Shown: in pieces, positions 46,372 through 60,820 of the stretch
How positions within the stretch are numbered: position 1 is the first letter of the stretch
How the letters are laid out: each line of letters begins with the position of its first letter
NCBI GenBank assembly: GCA_963576475.1
Contig: OY754970.1
Location: forward strand, 37,351,447-37,415,446
Reading direction: 5' to 3'
Source: Molanna angustata
Lineage: Eukaryota; Arthropoda; Insecta; Trichoptera; Molannidae
DNA length: 64,000 nt
Translations under genes and position numbers: made by a program
The notes under the pieces: model-generated
The model's input: only the letters and a program-made list of their open reading frames with translations
What the model was told of the DNA's origin: nothing
The model's database searches: none

Positions 46372-47580
46372 CAACTGTCGATTCGTTTATGAGAATTCAA
46401 TTCTCTGAATGAATCGTCCTTATTAAGCCAAGATGCGTGTACGAAAGAACATTTTTTATGGCGTAGTGGACTTTTTGCATGCTAATAACATCAACTAGAG
46501 GCCTCGCAGCATATATGTTCCATTACATGGATTTACTCAGAATACGGAGTAGAACATTTTATGTTAGTTTTGTGTGTCTGTGTGTCCGTCCCCTCTTATA
46601 ACTTTTGATCCGCTCAATTTACAGAGCCCAAAATTTCAGAATATATAAAAAGTTATAGGCCTACAAAACTTTTATACTTAGAATTTTGAATTTTTGTTTC
46701 AGTCAGGGGTTATAAACTTTTGAAATTTTGGTATATTTTTCCATATATCTCAGAAACCATAAAAGCTAGAACGCTGAAAATTGGTATAAATATAGACAAA
46801 CACAAAATATCAAATGAGTATTTAAAAAAAAATCCAGGGTTTCTCAAACATTTTTTAATAAGAAAAATATTTTTTTATGAAAAATTTATGAGTTTAACTG
46901 CCTATATTTCCAAATTTTTTTTAAAACATTGAAAAAACCGAAACACCCCAACTAGATAATTTTATTTTCTATAAAAAATATAACCATTGTATTAGCACAT
47001 CTCAAATTCTTTTTAACAATTTTTATAAAAATTGAATTTAGTGACGACATTCCTTCATAGAATTTGTATGGCAGTCGCCTACACACAATATCTAAGAAGA
47101 CTTAATTGTTTGATACTAATCTCCAAACATATGTACATACATACCATCATGCTGTTTTCATATTCTGGGTAGGATCAAAGGACTGACATCCATACTATCC
47201 TATCTTGACATACATACATAATTTAACTGTCACAATCCTTTTCCCATCCTTTTTTTTCTCTTCCCTTCCTTTCCCGTCACAGGCAAACATACATCTTAGT
47301 TATATTTAAATTAATGATGTTTAAAATGTTTCATATTTAATATGTGTGGACATATGTAATTGGTCTGTTTATTTTTATTTTATAGTGTATTATACTATTT
47401 TAGTATTTTAAGACTGTATTTGTCCCTAAATAAATAAATAAATAAATGTGTTGTATAGAAAACCAAATATCTTTAAATATTAAACAATTTATATTTATGG
47501 GTTTATAGTTTGATACTTATTCTTCAACTATACATACTATCGCTATCGACAGTTGGATCTCATGTGTTACATGCAACTAA
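46372..47580 (+). mobile_element. Helentron-like repeat, copy c, interrupted by a LINE tail
   Basis: Starts CAACTGTCGATTCGTTTATG and ends ATCGACAGTTG, then the CATGTGTTACATG hairpin and CAACTAA. A LINE 3' end (47217..47447) splits the region where uninterrupted copies read ACATACCTACATGTGTTGTA. Confidence 0.65.
47217..47447 (+). mobile_element. 5'-truncated LINE end inserted in a Helentron-like copy
   Basis: About 230 bp beginning near ATTTAACTGTCACAATCC and ending TGTCCCTAAATAAATAAATA. It interrupts the host repeat, so it is younger. No coding remnant is left to name the clade. Confidence 0.65.
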
Positions 47581-48049
47581 TTTTAAAAATCTGTTGGTTA
47601 AAAAATCATCTAATTTTATAATAGACGAGTTTTCAATCGAATGTTGATATTCATTTTCGTTCAGTGTTTGAGTTCCTAAGTTGTTCAAGGTTTCTATCGA
47701 ATGTTCATAATATAAAATAGTCGAGGTTTCAATCGTATGTTAATATTGGTTTTCGTTCAGTGTTTTATTTTCTAAATATGTATGTATATCTGTTGATTAA
47801 AAAATTAACTTAACATATTGATATTAATTATCTTTCAGTGTTACAGTTATTTAATAAATAAATTGTCGTCTATCATTATTTAGAATATGATATTGAATAG
47901 TACACAACATTCATTTCGAAATGATTGTTGAATACCTACTATTATTGTTTAATTATTATATTTTTAGTACCTTATGTAAATAAATAAAAAATTAACAAAC
48001 TCATTCATTTTATTGTTAATCATTGGTATCATACTGTACACTATCATGG
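47581..48049. other. AT-rich DNA with short internal repeats
   Basis: Phrases such as GTTTCAATCGAATGTTGAT and TTTTCGTTCAGTGTTT recur several times between 47640 and 48770, suggesting an old tandem or dispersed repeat. No gene. Confidence 0.4.
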
Positions 48050-48165
48050 ATCGATCCTCACTGCGTTCCACACAATGTGGGGTAACCATCGGCAGGTGAA
48101 CGGGTGTGCATTATCCTATAAAAAAGCATGCCATGCGCATTTTTGTCGACACACCGGCATCTTTA
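48050..48165 (+). repeat. Dispersed repeat related to 2405..2700
   Basis: Shares ACAATGTGGGGTAACCA, CGGGTGTGCATT and CTATAAAA with the copy near 2.4 kb. Confidence 0.45.
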
Positions 48166-48209
48166 TTAATATATTTTTTTTTTAAATATAAAAAATGAAT
48201 ATGTCCTTG

Positions 48210-48372
48210 TTAAACAAGTACATACATATACATCTTCCTACGTTCCCTAAAAAAATCAAATAAATGCATGTGCTATAGGTAAACGAAATCGGTCGAGACA
48301 GGATTCGAACTCGCGACCACTGGATTACCAGCCCAGCGCGCTAGCCGCTCTGCCATCGACCCATCCATCCAT
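48210..48372 (-). repeat. tRNA-derived SINE, family 1, copy C
   Basis: Minus strand: A-box-like GCAGAGCGGCTAGCGCGCTG, anticodon-arm-like TAATCCAGTGG, B-box GAGTTCGAATCCTG, then ACCGATTTCGTTTACCTATA and a body related to the copy at 825..983. Best preserved of the three copies. The acceptor stem does not close, so not a functional tRNA. Confidence 0.65.
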
Positions 48373-48446
48373 TAAATTAATATAAATGATATGAGAATAT
48401 TTTAAAGCTTGGTGACTGTTTATTTTCGATGCCTATAATATATTTT

Positions 48447-48694
48447 ATTAATCTCCAAACATACATACAAACCATCATGCTGTTTTCATATTCCGGGTCG
48501 GAGAAAAGGACTGACTTCCATACTGTCCTATCTAACATACATACATAGGTACCTACATGTGTTGTATAGAAAACAAAATATCTTAAAATATTCAATAATT
48601 TCGATTAATGATTTTATAGTTTGGTACTTCTTATTTTTCAACTATACATACTATCGCTATCGACAATTGGATCTCATGTGTTACATGTAACTAG
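48447..48694 (+). mobile_element. Helentron-like repeat, 3' fragment (copy d)
   Basis: Carries the 3' third of the family and ends ATCGACAATTG, CATGTGTTACATG, TAACTAG. Confidence 0.6.
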
Positions 48695-48773
48695 TTTTAT
48701 AATAGTCAAGATTTCAATCGAATATTGATTTTCGTTCAGTGTTTTAGTTCTTTAATATTGATTCAACTGTCGA

Positions 48774-49295
48774 TTTGTTCAAAAGAATTTTGTTCTCTTA
48801 ACATATCGACAATGTTTCAAGCGGATACGCGAGAATCGTATGTAGGGTCTAAATAAAAATATCGAAAAAAGTCGAAATACCCCAACTAGATTATATAATT
48901 TTCTATAAATAATATTTGTATGTAGTAGTGTATCTGAATTTTTTTTAACAATATTTTATATAATATTGAATTTAGTGACGACATTGCTTCATACAATTTG
49001 TATGGTACACAATATCTACACAATATACACAATATCTAAGAAGACTCAATAATTTGATACTTCATCTCCAAACATACATACATACATACCATCATGCTGT
49101 TTTCATATTCTGGGTAGAAAAAAGGACTGACCTCCATACTGTCCTATCTTGACATACATACCTACATGTGTTGTAAAGATAACAAAATATCTTAAAATAT
49201 TCTATAATTTCGATTTAAGTGTTTATATTTTGGTACCTACTTATTCTTCAACTATCGCTATCGACAGTTGGATCTCATGTGTTACATGCTACTAG
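48774..49295 (+). mobile_element. Helentron-like repeat, internally deleted copy e
   Basis: Both termini are present (CAACTGTCGATTTGTTC and the hairpin with CTACTAG), but about half of the interior is missing, including the GT microsatellite. Confidence 0.65.
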
Positions 49296-49308
49296 TTTTA
49301 TTTATTTT

Positions 49309-49859
49309 AGAACATTTCGTGTGTCTGTGTGTGGTAAAAAATATTTTTTTTATTATAAATTTATGTGTTTAACTGCCTATATTTCCAAAGTTTTTAAAAT
49401 ATCGAAAAAAGTCGATTTACCCTAACTAGATAATATAATTTTCTATAAATAATATTAGCATTGTAGTAGTCTATCTTATTTTTTTTTAACAATATTTTAT
49501 AAATATTGAATTTAGTGACGACATTGCTTCATACAATTTGTATGGCAGTCACCTATACCACGATATCAAAGAAAACTTAATAGTTTGATAATTAATCTCC
49601 AAACATACATATGTACATACCATCATGCTGTTTTCATTCTCTGGGTAGGACAAAAGGACTGACCTCCATACTATCCTATCTTGACATACTTACCTACATG
49701 TGTTGTATAAAAAAATATCTTAAAATATTCAATAATTTGGATTTATGGGTTTATACATAGAATTATATATAATCTAAGGGTCTATAGTTTGGTACTTATT
49801 ATTCAACTATACATGCTATCGCTATCGACAGTTGGATCTCATGTGTTACATGCAACTAG
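49309..49859 (+). mobile_element. Helentron-like repeat, 5'-truncated copy f
   Basis: Begins inside the family at AGAACATTTCGTGTGTCTGT and ends CATGTGTTACATGCAACTAG. Confidence 0.65.
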
Positions 49860-50355
49860 TGTTCAAAGAGAATATAACCTACGGATACTAGTGTTAAATA
49901 AAAAATCGCGAGTCTCTTGGTCTATCTAATATTTGTATCGACGGCCGCGTATTTGTTCGTGACAAGTTAAGGGTCATTTCATTTACTCCGTATATTATTT
50001 AAATCATTGGTTTTCAGTGAATTTTTGAGGAGTGAGTATAATTACTTTACCTTTTTTCAAACCATAGATTGGCCGCGTCCCGGCTTAAATAGAAATTCGT
50101 TAGTGGTAAACATAATTTCTACATTTCCGTAAAAGGGATTTAGGCTTGTATTATAGACTTCCCGTTTGTCACGCAGATCAGATAACACATTGATTAGCGA
50201 TCGTATTACTTAACTCTTGTTACACATTCTCTTTCGAACTCACCACAGTATCGTGTATTTGCGAAGAAAATAAATAATAATGATACTTTCGAATATTTGT
50301 ATTATTGCATATGCGCAAACATTGGATTTTTTTCTGTCGGGAGTCAATGATATTT
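49860..50355. other. No gene seen
   Basis: Slightly less AT-rich than neighbours. May be part of the unknown element whose end matches the left edge of the window. Confidence 0.35.
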
Positions 50356-50416
50356 AAGCCCTGTAGGTGCCTTGATTTCCCGGTTCTCCTACAATAAATA
50401 TTCCAACTTCGTCTCT
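50356..50416. repeat. Inverted partner of the repeat at 1..60
   Basis: Reverse complement of the left window edge with few changes, ending CCAACTTCGTCTCT. Confidence 0.55.
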
Positions 50417-50525
50417 ATTGAGATAATTAAAAATCTGTTAATGATACTTTCAACAAAATTTAAAAATATTACAAACCCGGCAGATGTTGTACTAACTGTG
50501 TATAATGGTTGATGTTTATGTAATC

Positions 50526-50913
50526 CAACTGTCGATTTGTTTAAGAAAATTTATTTATCTAAACATATCGACAGTACTAAGCCAAGATGCGCGTATTAGG
50601 AACATTTTGTATACCTACCATAGTGGACTTATTGCATGCAAAAAACACAAACTTAGAGGCTTCGCAGCAAATATCATATTCTATATAATGTCGTCCATCA
50701 TACCATCATGCTGTTTTCATATTCTGGTTAGAAAAAAGGACTGACCTCCATACTGTCCTATCTAGACATACATACCTACATCTGTTGTATAGAAAACAAA
50801 ATATCTTAAAATATTCAATAATTTGGATTTATGGGTTTATAGTTTGGTACTTATTCTTCAACTAACATACTATCGTTATCGATAGTTGGATCTCATGTAT
50901 TACATGCAACTAG
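50526..50913 (+). mobile_element. Helentron-like repeat, internally deleted copy g
   Basis: 5' terminus CAACTGTCGATTTGTTTAAG and 3' terminus CATGTATTACATGCAACTAG are both present within 390 bp. Confidence 0.65.
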
Positions 50914-50953
50914 TTTCTTATTGTTTTTTTGCGTTTATCTTAATTACATATTT

Positions 50954-51745
50954 CAACTGTCGATTTGTTTAAGAGAACTTTGTTCTCTTAACATATCGAC
51001 AATGTTTCAAGCCAGGATACGCGAGAATTGTATGCAGGGTCTACTTTTTTCACGGCTTTTCCAAGTCATAAAACACCAACATAGTGGCTTCACAGCATAT
51101 ATGTTCCATACACGGATTTACTCAGAATTCGGAGTAAAATATTTCGTGTGAGTTTTGTGTGCGTATGCGTGTGCTTGTGCGTGCGTGCGTGCATGCGTGC
51201 GTGCGTGCGTGCGTGCATGTGTGTGTGTGTGTGAGGGTGTGTGTGTGTGTGTGTCCGTCTCCCCTTATAACTTTTGATCTGCTCAATTTACAGAGCCCAA
51301 AACTTCAGAATACATAAATAGTTATAGGCCTACAAAACTTTTATACTCAGAATTTTGAATTTTTGTTTCAGTCAGGGGTTATCAACTTTTGAATTTTTAC
51401 TTTATTTTTCCATATATCTCAGAAACCATAAAAGCTTGAACGCTGAAAATTGGTACGAACATAGACAAATACAAAATCTCAAACGAATTTTTTCAAAAAA
51501 ATTCCAGAGTTTCTCAAACATTTTTTATTAAGAACAACATTTTTTTTTAAATTTATGTGTTTAACTGCCTATATTTCCTAAGTTTTTAATAATATCGAAA
51601 AAAAACCGAAACAATCCAAATAGATAATTTAATTTTCTATAAAACATAGTAACATTGTAGTAGTACATCTCAAATTTACATAAATTGAATTTAGTGACGA
51701 CATTGCTTCATACGATTTCTATGGCAGTCGCCTATACACAATATT
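50954..51745 (+). mobile_element. Helentron-like repeat, 3'-truncated copy h
   Basis: Starts CAACTGTCGATTTGTTTAAG and follows the family to CAGTCGCCTATACACAATAT, where it stops. The internal microsatellite (about 51152..51254) is a mixed GTGC/GT tract, longer and more varied than in other copies. Confidence 0.65.
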
Positions 51746-51784
51746 ATAATATATTATGTAGGTATCTACATTCATGTTTATAAA

Positions 51785-51905
51785 TTTATTTAAAATTATT
51801 TCTCACGTAACTTTTGCTTATCGGGGCTGGAAACACTAGGTAAATAAATTAGATGAAATTGTCGAATAGCAATGAAATGGCCACATGCACAGGGTGCAAG
51901 GAAGT
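51785..51905 (-). repeat. SINE family 2, body fragment
   Basis: Plus-strand reading TTTCTCACGTAACTTTTGCT, GGGGCTGGAAACACTAGG and CACAGGGTGCAAGGAA matches the minus-strand body of the SINE at 23145..23353, so the fragment is in the opposite orientation to that copy. The head is missing. Confidence 0.4.
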
Positions 51906-53195
51906 ACTTATTATTATTTTTAAATTTTATATATATTTTTTCAATGGCGAGCCTTTGAATTTTGTTTTATTCTATAATTTATTTTGAAAGAAATAATGTT
52001 TGGGTACATATTAAATTTATATGATGTACCTAGTACGTAAGTACTTCATCTAATAAATAGTGACATTAAACAAAGTAGGTACCTACCTATGTAGTGTGTT
52101 TTATATAATATTTAAATAATGAATTTCCCCAACATTTTTTAACACAAAATTATCTTTTGACTAAATATATCACAACAAAAAAATCAAATAAAAACTTTTG
52201 TTATTTGTATAATATACGAGTACTTCAAAATATATAAAAGATTCATAAAATCCTAGATGTTATACTCCCGGTTGATATCTATATGAAAATTTAAAAAAAA
52301 GTTCAACGCTCTTAAATTTGTGCATGCCTTTCGATTACACGATTGTATACTCTACGATAGAGGAGATCAAATGTTTGTTGGTGTAACATCGTTGAAAAAA
52401 TATTGAGATGGTCTTATGTTATAATAATGTAGTTTTCTTCAAAACTGCGTATAAAAACACCGTCGGACTCAACAGTAAGCTGTCAATAAATTGGACAATA
52501 ATTCACAATATGTTTCTAAACATCGTAGGTATTTAAAAAAACATAGTTGTTAAATTGATAATATCAGTCCATCGACATTGAAATAAACATCCCTATAATA
52601 TAGAACGAGCAATTTAATTGATATATTTTTTTTAATATCCTTATTGATATTACAAAAGATGTTTTTAATTTTACTCTGACACTAATGAACATTCGGACAA
52701 ACTTCACCATCACACCACAGATGTTTGTCATAACATTGTACGTAAGTTAATGTAAAATAATCCTTACAAATAATAAGTAAAATGTTGTTAGTACGCATGT
52801 TGATGTTAACTCATTATGGACAGTATTTATGTCTTCAATACGCATGTCTGGAGCAAAGCACGGACCGGGACAGTGTTCTGTCCTTTTCTAACACATACCA
52901 ATGAAGCGCTATCTGTGTCGCTCACAATCACGGATCGGCAAAATTTCGTATTACTATGAGATAATATGTAGAAAAATTACGTTCATATAAATTATGCACA
53001 CAATCCTATAATATACGAATTTTGGCGCTATATACAAACACGCATCTACTAACAAAGTTACTAGGTACCATTATAACGTATTTTGGCAAGTGTTTTGAAT
53101 AAGTTTTTTGGATATAATATATATTTATTAATTTTAGAAGGCAGTGTAGTGCACTTATGTACACACTAAGAAATCGCCTGTGTACAGAAGGCGTA
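51906..53195. other. AT-rich DNA, no gene seen
   Basis: No coding frame or repeat could be supported. Confidence 0.45.
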
Positions 53196-53505
53196 GTAAT
53201 AAAGCTGGAACAAATGGACGTGAAAACTATATAAAATATACGAAATATATAAAATATCGAAAAATATACACATGGACGCAAGTATGATGTCAATTATGCA
53301 TAGGAAAGTTTTTAATATACACCGGAAGTAGTAATAAAGATAGAAAAATGGACGTGAAAACTATATGAAGAAATATATAAAATATACAAAAAATATACAC
53401 CGGACGCAGTAATAAAGATAAAAAAATGGACGTGAAAACTATAGGAAGATATTTGTAAAATATACAAAAAATATACACATGGACGCAAGTATGAAAATGA
53501 CGTGT
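53196..53505 (+). repeat. Three-unit tandem repeat
   Basis: Units begin GTAATAAAG at 53196, 53331 and 53409. All contain ATGGACGTGAAAACTATA and runs of AAATATACAAAAAATATACA. Unit lengths differ (about 135, 78 and 97 bp). Confidence 0.8.
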
Positions 53506-53690
53506 CAAACGTACCAAAATAGGATAAAACTGAATATTTATATTTTTCAATTTACAAGAAAAACCTTATGGCTACAATGATTGTGAGCAACAAATAGCTC
53601 TAAATTCACTGACATAAACCTAAAATAATAAGTAGAAGTGGTGGACGCCGATCTGTCGGATATTTGGCGGACGCAAAAAATGTAGTGGGA

Positions 53691-54348
<658 letters not shown>

Positions 54349-56949
54349 CATTAATATTATTATTGTTGTGTTCTGGGGTTATTTTCGCTATGGTATTATT
54401 AATATTATTATTGTATTGTTTGTCATATAAAATGTTCTTCCAGGTACTAGGCAAACGAACTCCGTCGTCTCGATTGTTCATTATATCCCTTCTCTTATAT
54501 ATTTCTATAGCTTCCCTGTAAATTCTGAGAGGTTCACTGTTTAAACTTGCTATTATTTTTGAATGGTCAAAATCAATTGTATGTCCTTCTGTGAGCGAGT
54601 GTTGTACAAGTGAGGATGTAAGTTTTTTGTTTCTCATGTCGACTCTGTGCTCCGCTATTCGTGCTTCAACTTTTCGATTGGTTCTTCCTACATAAGTCTT
54701 ATTGCACGATCCGCACGGTATTTCATATACTCCATGAGCTTCAAGTGGAATGATGTCTTTCGGGTTTCTTAGAAAGGTTGATATTTTATTTGTTGTGCTG
54801 AAAACGGTACGTATGTTATTTTTGTTTAATAGACGGCTGATTTTATCGGTGACGCCTTTGATATATGGTAGTCGGGCTGTTGATAATGGTGTTTCATTGG
54901 ATTTTTCTTTCACTGTTTTTGGACTCTTTAATGCTTTGTTTATTATATAGTCTGAGAAACCATTACAACGTAGAGCATTTTTCGTGTATTCTAATTCTTG
55001 TTTTTTATGCTCGTGGTCTGCAATTCTTTTTGATCTTGTTATTAGTGTTTTTGCGACTGAGCATATTTGTGCGGGGTGATGATTGGACGTTGCGTGTAGG
55101 TATCTATCGGTGTGTGTGGGCTTTCTATATACTGTGTGCCCCAGTTTACCGTTTGCTTTTTTTAACACTAAAACGTCTAAGAAAGGTATTTGTCTGTTAT
55201 TTTCCTTCTCCATTGTAAACTTTATATCTTTATGAATGCTGTTAATAGTGTTCAAAAAATTATTTAATTCTTCTTCTCCGTGAGACCATACTACGAATGT
55301 GTCATCCACATATCTTAGCCATTTCTTTGGTTTGAGTATTACTTTCTTTAAGACTTCTTCTTCAAACCTTGTCATAAATAAGTTGGCGACTGCTGGTGAC
55401 AATGACAAACCCATAGGTGCTCCTTTTATTTGTTTGTATGTCTTATTGTTGTAATAAAAAAATGTGTTATTTAAACAGTGATAAAATAAATTTAAAATAT
55501 CGTCTGTGGTATTGAGTGTTTCTTTGATTATGTCTAGTGTCTCGTTAATTGGAATATTTGTAAATAAAGAAACAACGTCAAAACTCACAAGAATATCTGT
55601 ACTTTCCAGTTCTAAGTCAGTGATGAGTGATATGAAATGTTCTGAGTTTTTGACATAGGAGTCTGCGGATTCTACATAGGGCTGCAACATATTCGCGAGG
55701 AATTTAGAAAGCATTTGTAACGGCGAACCAATGGAACTAACAATTGGTCTGAGAGGAATATCTTTCTTATGAATTTTTGGAAGACCATATAATTTTGGAA
55801 AGCGTGACGACTTCTCTCGTGGAATAAGTGACTTCTTGATATCATCACTAAGTTTTGTTTCCATTATTTTAGTTTTCGTGGTTTTCTCAAGATACGTGAT
55901 TGGGTTGCTTGCATGTATTTTGTATGCTGGGTCTTCAAGGATATCGGTCATTTTCGATTTATAATCTTCACTGTTCATCACTACTGTGGCATTGCCTTTA
56001 TCAGCTGGAAGGATTATCAAATCTTTGTTGTTGCGTAATTCTTTGAGGGCTATTATTTCTAGTTTTGATAAATTGCATTTTGGTGGTGTATTTTTTCTTA
56101 AAATCGAGCATGTTTCTTGTCTAATTGTTTCGGCAGTATTATTGGTGCATTTGTGAATGGCTGATTCAACCGCTGTAATTATTTCTTCTTTAGGAATAGT
56201 TTTATATGATACACCATAGTTAAAACCTTTTGAGAGGACGGAAATAGCATTATTATTCAGTTGAAAATTTGATAAATTGTGAATGACCTTGTTTGTATCC
56301 AGAGCGGCTTGGTGACAATATTTATTTTTCTGTAGGTTGGTAAATTTCTTTATTTGGCGTTCCGTGGTGTATGTTGTATTGGTGTCAACACGATATTGCA
56401 CAATATTATTTAGTTGATCCCATATCACTGGATGTAATGTGTTTGCGAGGTTTAAATGAAGTACACGTAGTTGAGAACTCACTTGATCTAGTTTGTACCG
56501 TATGTATTTAATTTCTTCACGAATTAGAGTCAAACCGGTATTTTTTAATATTTTGGATGTTTTTACTGATTTTCTATTTGTTTTTAAAGTAAAAGACACT
56601 GGTATTGTTTCTGTATCACGACATCGGCGTAAGAAAGTTAAATCACATAGAAGTTTTGCTCTTTTCGTATTTAACTTTTCAAATCGTTTTGTTGAACGAT
56701 ACACTTCCTCACCGTAGAGGTTATTTATGTTATATTTGATGTTTTCACGGGTGAAATATGTTATAATATTTTTATCTCGGTTTTCCCGTGTCAGTAGGTC
56801 TTGACTAAGACCATTTGTCTTCCGACGTTTCGCCTGAATATCACCAGGCATTTTCAAGGACTTAACGAAAAGCACGCGCGCGACACACGTCTACTCACAC
56901 TGAAAGCTCACCGTCAAGTGACTCGTAGCGTACAAGATGGCCGCTTATG

Positions 56950-57237
56950 TCAAATATTGTTAGCGCGACGTGATTGGCTCCTTGTGACACGCCCACCTGC
57001 TGTCGTGTTCGTTGGTAATAATATTTTATCATTATTTTTGTGTTGTGATTTATTGTTAATTTTAGTTGTGTAATAAAAAAATGTGTTATTTAAACAGTGA
57101 TAAAATAAATTTAAAATATCGTCTGTGGTATTGAGTGTTTCTTTGATTATGTCTAGTGTCTCGTTAATTGGAATATTTGTAAATAAAGAAACAACGTCAA
57201 AACTCACAAGAATATCTGTACTTTCCAGTTCTAAGTC
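56950..57237 (-). pseudogene. Penelope-like ORF, internally deleted copy B
   Basis: Starts inside the RT at [18 protein letters not shown] and, after about residue 475, jumps to the C-terminal tail (KINNKSQHKNN), losing about 370 residues. The deletion joint at 57064..57069 lies at a shared GTTGT. The frame happens to stay open. Confidence 0.88.
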
Positions 57238-57926
<689 letters not shown>

Positions 57927-58263
57927 TTATTTATTTATTTATTTAATATATCTTTACACTTTTATGACAAAATGTTATATAATAATCAACCTCACTAGGA
58001 CTAGCCTGTATCGAGGTCGAAAATTTTACAAAATCAAATGGTAAAGACAATAATATAAAATGATATAAAAATAGTATGTAATACAAAAGAAACATAAAAG
58101 TATAACAAAAAAAAATTTAAAACTATAAGAAAAGATACATAAAATAACAGAATACAAATAAACACAAAAATGAACCCAGAGCTATAAAATATACCATGCT
58201 GCAGCTAAATACAGTTGGGTACCTGCGTCCATAACTGCAACAATAATTATATACATCACAGCT

Positions 58264-58451
58264 CAGGGGGGCAAGTCTGGTTCAATCGGCGAAATCAAAA
58301 CCCTCATGATTACCCATATCATGGATATAATTATTATATGGAGTTCTACAGTATCTTTAGATGTCACAGAACTCCATACGATAATTATATTCATGATATG
58401 GGTAATCACTAGGGTTTTGATTTCGCCGGTCGAACCAGACTTGCCCCCCTG
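58264..58451. mobile_element. Palindromic MITE, G-tract termini (copy 2)
   Basis: Ends CAGGGGGGCAAGTCTGGTTC and its complement, with an almost complete palindrome in between. Same family as 9472..9647, and younger than the LINE it interrupts. Confidence 0.8.
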
Positions 58452-58570
58452 GACTCACTATATACCTACATACATACTAATAAAATTCTACACAAAAACT
58501 AGTGTGACCACACGTTTGGAATAAAATATAAATTAAATGACAATATGAATATAAATTATAAGAATAAAAA

Positions 58571-59190
58571 TTACATGACAATGTGAACACTATTGAATAC
58601 ATTTAGCATATTTATACAATTTGAAATAACATAGGATTTTACCAGTTTTTTGAAAATTACAATTGTTTTTGCTGATTTAATTAAAGTTGGAAGATCGTTA
58701 AATATAATAGGTGCTACATAAAAGTAGTTTCTCTGACCAAATAAAGTATTCATTCTATCTTGCCGGAAATTGAGAGAGACACTGCCTCTAGTCAATATAT
58801 TTTGTTGTGATCTAGTAGCTGTATCCAAATTGAGAGAGACACTGCCTCTAGTCAATCTATTTTGTTGTGATCTAGTAGCTGTATCCAAATTTAAAAAAAA
58901 CTTGCACAACGCTTGTATGATAAATAATTGTCTAGGGCTAAGTACACCTGTCTCTTCATAAAGTTTGTCAGTGGGATAGCGAAAATCTTTTTTATAAATA
59001 ATTTTCAAAAAAGTTTTTTGCACTATGCAAAGCGGAGCAAGAGCAGTTTTAGAACACGCTCCCCAACAGCATATGTTATAAGAAATTATTGACTGAATTA
59101 ATGCATAATACACAGATTGAAGTTCATTAATACCAATTACATTTCTTAATTCTCTGAAAATATATGTTAGTTTCCGTAACTTTTTTGATA
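58571..59190 (-). pseudogene. LINE ORF2, RT thumb and C-terminal region with a 60-bp duplication
   Basis: Minus-strand codons read [17 protein letters not shown], then YYALIQSIISYNICCWGA, LCIVQKTFLKIIYKK, LSPRQLFIIQALCKF and IIFNDLPTLIKSAKTI. These are conserved tail motifs of CR1/jockey-group LINEs. The catalytic palm is missing. A 60-bp segment (about 58770..58889) is present twice in tandem and in frame, repeating LNLDTATRSQQN.LTRGSVS. Confidence 0.8.
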
Positions 59191-59214
59191 ATTAAATGAT
59201 ATTAAAAAATGATA

Positions 59215-59800
<586 letters not shown>

Positions 59801-60044
59801 AGGTCTTTCTTATATCGATAGCCGCCAAGTTTACAGTCGATCTAATGCCGCATTTGAATTTTCGTTACCTTTTTTTATTATTATTCTATTGAAGCTTAAT
59901 CAATTGATACATTTGTTTCTTTGTGTGAACTATTTTATAATGTTTGTACGGTGTCTAATATTTTTTTTGTCTATTTTTGTTTCCATATTTTTATCCGCTT
60001 GTAATTATTTTTAGTATTGTAATATACAAAGAATGAAAAAATGA
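59801..60044. other. No gene seen
   Basis: T-rich DNA with an open frame that lacks any recognisable motif. Confidence 0.4.
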
Positions 60045-60505
60045 CAAAGAATGGTCAAGTGTTATGTGTGGTCAGTTCTGCTTCATGGGGTGGAGGCGTG
60101 GACTCTCAAAGATAATATTATAAACCGCCTTGAAGCATTTGAAATGTGGATCCACCGCAGAATGCTGAGAATATCGTGGATTGACATGGTCAGTAACACT
60201 AGTACTACGTAGAGCCAACACCAACAGAAAATTATTCTCCAATGTTAAGCTCCGTAAAGTGTCGTACTTCGGTCATATTCTGAAAGGTGAAAATATGCCA
60301 TCCTTCAGCTTGTCATGAAGGGGAAGATTGAGGGTCGTAGAGGGGTCGGAAGAAGGCAGCTTTCCTGGCTGCGAAATATCCGGGAACGGACCGGTATGAG
60401 AACTGTGGAGGAGCTGTTTCACACTGTACAGGACAGGGAGGCTTTCTATATGGTATTCGTCAACGTCGGGGAGACCTGATATGACACAAGAAGAAGAAGA
60501 AGATT
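60045..60505 (+). pseudogene. LINE ORF2 C-terminal fragment with (AAG)n tail
   Basis: Plus-strand motifs in changing frames: RMVKCYVWSVLLHGVEAWTL, RLEAFEMWIHRRMLRISW, KLRKVSYFGHILKGE, then GKIEGRRGVGRRQLSWLRNI. It ends CACAAGAAGAAGAAGAAG. Several frame breaks and stops. A different LINE family from the fragment at 59502. Confidence 0.8.
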
Positions 60506-60694
60506 GTATCACATAAATGGCTTTTGCCATATATTGTGTAAATATATAAATAAATAAATAACATAAAAAACGGTTGATCATACCTGGTTGATCTGTTTTG
60601 TGTGAGCCCATATGTTTGTTGAGGTAATGATAGTGAGTGCAGAATGTTGAGATTGTGTACATATTTGGTGTGCAACGGGAACAATCACCCTGTT

Positions 60695-60820
60695 CATATA
60701 ATTGTCAATAAAAAATGTAAACTGCTAGCCCTAGAACAGGATTTCCTAGTTGGGCAGCAGTAATCTACTTATTGTTGTCATTATAAATATGGTGTGATAA
60801 AAGGTAAATAATAAATAAAC
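60695..60820 (+). repeat. LINE-like 3' UTR repeat, copy 2 (copy 1 at 21055..21190)
   Basis: Shares AAACTGCTAGCCCTAGAACA, CCTAGTTGGGCAGCAGTAAT and CTACTT, and ends AATAATAAATAAA. Confidence 0.5.

Noticed and set aside
46372..51745. CRISPR-like array in the repeated cluster
   Set aside because: Repeats are long, diverged, irregularly spaced and show transposon termini; the genome is eukaryotic.
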